Source of the DNA: Chamaesiphon sp.
GTDB taxonomy: Bacteria > Cyanobacteriota > Cyanobacteriia > Cyanobacteriales > Chamaesiphonaceae
Direction: 5' to 3'
DNA length: 5,870 nt
NCBI GenBank assembly: GCA_026785875.1
Contig: JAJAZF010000367.1
Coordinates: 1-5,870, forward strand
The notes under the pieces were generated by a model. The model was given only the letters and a program-made list of their open reading frames with translations, had not been told where the DNA came from and ran no database searches. Below, one piece after another: positions 4,583-5,870 of the stretch. A program made the position numbers and the translations under genes. Position 1 is the first letter of the stretch. Each line of letters opens with the position of its first letter.

Positions 4583-5584
4583 TTATCTTCCAAAAAGTCC
4601 ACGGATACTATTGATACCCTGTTGAATAGAATTTGCGCCATCACGTACCCCATCTGCTGTCTTTTTGATATCATTCAAAGTGTTTAATGTAGCTTGAAGA
4701 TTATCAATTTTGTCGCGGGGATCTGGTTGGTTGTTGGCGACATAAGCGGCACCTGCTTCAGGAGCTGGAGATTGTTCGATTTGCAGTGCATTGGAGCTAA
4801 TTCCGACTGAATTAGCTTTTTTTAGAAATACACTAATCGGCACAGCATAGTTAAAACCAGATTTGAGTTTAGATGCGATCGTGACTGCCTCTTGACTTGC
4901 CCCTGATTCTCTCATTTTCTTTGCATCTTCCTTGTCCCCCATGCCGTGAATTCCGACTACTCTTCCCGCAGTATCCAATACTGGACAACCACTCATCCCA
5001 GCACGGGTAACATTGGTATAAATCATGCTGTAGCCGTTGAGAGCTTTAGGTAGAAATCCCGAAATACTCCCACTCGTAAATTGTCTAATTAATTCACCCC
5101 CAGCTTCGTTACCAACAGCTCCATTTGAGGGCCAACCAGAGACAAAGACATCCTGTCCTTCATTCGTCTTGGACGTACCAATTTTAGCGACTGAATAGCT
5201 TTTGTCACTAGTAAATTCAACAACTGCTAAATCGACTCCAGCCACCCGTCTAATTTTACTAGCATCGATTTTATGCGGTTGTTTGTCGGCAGTTAGGAGT
5301 CGAAAGCCTTCTCGACTGCTGACGACATGGTAAGCAGTCAAGACGGAGTATGTATTCCCGTTTCTTTGGATAATTACCCCCGAACCTTGTCCCTGTTCGC
5401 CCCTAATCAGTACAGTCACTTCACGCGCAATGTCGTTAACTTGAGTGCCAGGGAGGGCACGAGCAGCACTAGGAAGGGTAATGACGATCGCACTAACAAC
5501 CGCTGTTCCGGTCAATATCGCTGCTAAGTGATGATGAGTACGCATATTATAATTAGTTACCAGATGGATGGAAAATCTACTCAT
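4583..5584 (-). CDS. Exported trypsin-like serine protease (S1 fold, HtrA-type catalytic domain)
   Basis: This 333-residue protein is a predicted secreted or periplasmic serine peptidase. Seen: a signal peptide best read from Met14 (Arg-Thr-His-His-His, a hydrophobic stretch about 20-37, cleavage near Ala-Arg-Ala43); a protease domain with Gly-Ser-Gly (67-69), catalytic His86 in Thr-Ala-Tyr-His-Val-Val, Asp118 in Gly-Val-Asp-Leu-Ala-Val, and Ser198 in Gly-Met-Ser-Gly-Cys-Pro; then a Gly-Phe-Asn-Tyr-Ala-Val-Pro-Ile-Ser-Val-Phe segment common in cyanobacterial relatives. There is no PDZ domain. The last 50 or so residues are hydrophilic with heptad-like spacing and may form a coiled helix. Cys200 replaces the usual second Gly of Gly-Ser-Gly-Gly-Pro. 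The longer ATG (5584) and the one at 5545 are both possible; the latter gives the more normal signal peptide. It is monocistronic by its promoter and terminator. Target proteins are unknown. Confidence 0.85.
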   Translation of the reverse strand: MSRFSIHLVTNYNMRTHHHLAAILTGTAVVSAIVITLPSAARALPGTQVNDIAREVTVLIRGEQGQGSGVIIQRNGNTYSVLTAYHVVSSREGFRLLTADKQPHKIDASKIRRVAGVDLAVVEFTSDKSYSVAKIGTSKTNEGQDVFVSGWPSNGAVGNEAGGELIRQFTSGSISGFLPKALNGYSMIYTNVTRAGMSGCPVLDTAGRVVGIHGMGDKEDAKKMRESGASQEAVTIASKLKSGFNYAVPISVFLKKANSVGISSNALQIEQSPAPEAGAAYVANNQPDPRDKIDNLQATLNTLNDIKKTADGVRDGANSIQQGINSIRGLFGR

Positions 5585-5632
5585 GATTATCTACACAAGT
5601 TGTTACCTATTTTCCGGTAATATTCTGATGAA

Positions 5633-5662
5633 ATTATAAAATTGGTTGTAATTTTATGACGA
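5633..5662 (-). promoter_or_regulatory. Candidate promoter of the trypsin-like protease gene
   Basis: Minus-strand TATAAT (5633-5638) is a perfect -10. A -35-like TCGTCA (5657-5662, 4 of 6) lies 18 bases upstream, only 10 bases from the gshB stop. RNA would start near 5626 and contain a 5-bp inverted repeat, TTACC with GGTAA (5603-5607, 5616-5620), of unknown meaning. The AT-rich setting raises the chance of a fortuitous match. Confidence 0.5.
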
Positions 5663-5672
5663 TCGAGTAATA

Positions 5673-5870
5673 TTATTGCCGAGACTCAAGCCATTCAATG
5701 ATTTGCTGACCTAAATTGACATTATTTAACCTGTCGATCTCGCGGATTCCGGTGGGACTAGTCACATTTACTTCAGTCAAATAACCGCCGATGACATCAA
5801 TCCCCACGAAGTATAAACCAGCAGCTTGAAGTTTTGGGGCGATCGCCGCACACATCTGGTATTCTCGATC
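5673..5870 (-). CDS. gshB: Glutathione synthetase, C-terminal part (5' end beyond the window)
   Basis: These 65 codons are the end of GshB, the cytosolic ATP-grasp ligase that joins glycine to gamma-glutamylcysteine to make glutathione. The frame stays open to the window edge, so the start lies outside; the internal Met at 5855 is not the start. Seen: Ile-Ala-Pro-Lys-Leu, then Gly-Leu-Tyr-Phe-Val-Gly-Ile-Asp-Val-Ile-Gly-Gly-Tyr-Leu-Thr-Glu-Val-Asn-Val-Thr-Ser-Pro-Thr-Gly-Ile-Arg-Glu, the near-invariant end of prokaryotic GshB. The Glu and Asn of Glu-Val-Asn are the metal-binding residues of the ATP-grasp site, and the Thr-Ser-Pro-Thr-Gly loop contacts substrate. The last 20 residues are a short polar tail. 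No terminator is evident in the 88 bases before the protease gene. Confidence 0.95.
   Translation of the reverse strand, partial: DREYQMCAAIAPKLQAAGLYFVGIDVIGGYLTEVNVTSPTGIREIDRLNNVNLGQQIIEWLESRQ
5839..5846. repeat. HIP1 palindrome
   Basis: A second complete GCGATCGC octamer lies in the gshB coding sequence. Many further CGATCG cores with imperfect flanks are spread across the window. Confidence 0.9.

Noticed and set aside
5327..5527. Plus-strand 66-residue open frame inside the protease gene
   Set aside because: It is antisense to the conserved catalytic domain and has no independent support.
1..5870. Insertion sequences, CRISPR arrays, tRNA genes or attachment sites
   Set aside because: I saw no transposase fragments, regularly spaced repeats, tRNA-like cloverleaf or flanking direct repeats.

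Overview
The window looks like chromosomal DNA from a cyanobacterium, probably of moderate-to-low GC. The evidence is a very high density of the CGATCG core of the HIP1 palindrome (more than 20 copies, two of them complete GCGATCGC at 2411-2418 and 5839-5846), a cyanobacterial-type 78-residue ribosomal protein L28, a GshB-type glutathione synthetase C-terminus, and minor pilins of the kind common in cyanobacteria. Every gene I can support lies on the minus strand, so the biological reading order is from the right end of the window to the left.

In that order: (1) 5870-5673, the C-terminal 65 residues of glutathione synthetase (gshB), cut by the window edge. (2) 5584-4583, an exported trypsin-fold serine protease with an intact H/D/S triad and an amphipathic C-terminal tail; it has a candidate promoter upstream and a convincing intrinsic terminator downstream. 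(3) 4427-3843, a short YrdC/TsaC-family threonylcarbamoyl-AMP synthase starting at GTG; its best promoter places the RNA start on the start codon. (4) A 307-base gap (3842-3536) with an imperfect long hairpin and the rpmB promoter and leader. (5) 3535-3299, rpmB (L28), with a perfect AGGAGG ribosome binding site. (6) 3251-33, four tightly packed genes for prepilin-like proteins: PilV-like, GspH-like, PilX-like and PilW-like.

The four pilin-like genes are the main accessory content. Each protein has a basic leader, a Gly-Phe processing site for prepilin peptidase and one hydrophobic helix. Three carry the Glu at mature position +5; the PilX-like protein does not. Together they form a plausible set of minor pilins (a priming or tip complex) for a type IV pilus or a related secretion pseudopilus. 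The major pilin and the machinery genes (ATPases, PilC, PilQ, PilD) are not here. The other genes are housekeeping (t6A tRNA modification, ribosome, glutathione synthesis) and need have no functional link with the pilins.

I do not see a clearly new system. The points most worth a second look are the minor pilin set with its Glu5-less PilX-like member, the possible leaderless start of the YrdC gene, the two mutually exclusive hairpins in the rpmB leader, and the lack of an evident promoter or U-rich terminator between rpmB and the pilin genes.
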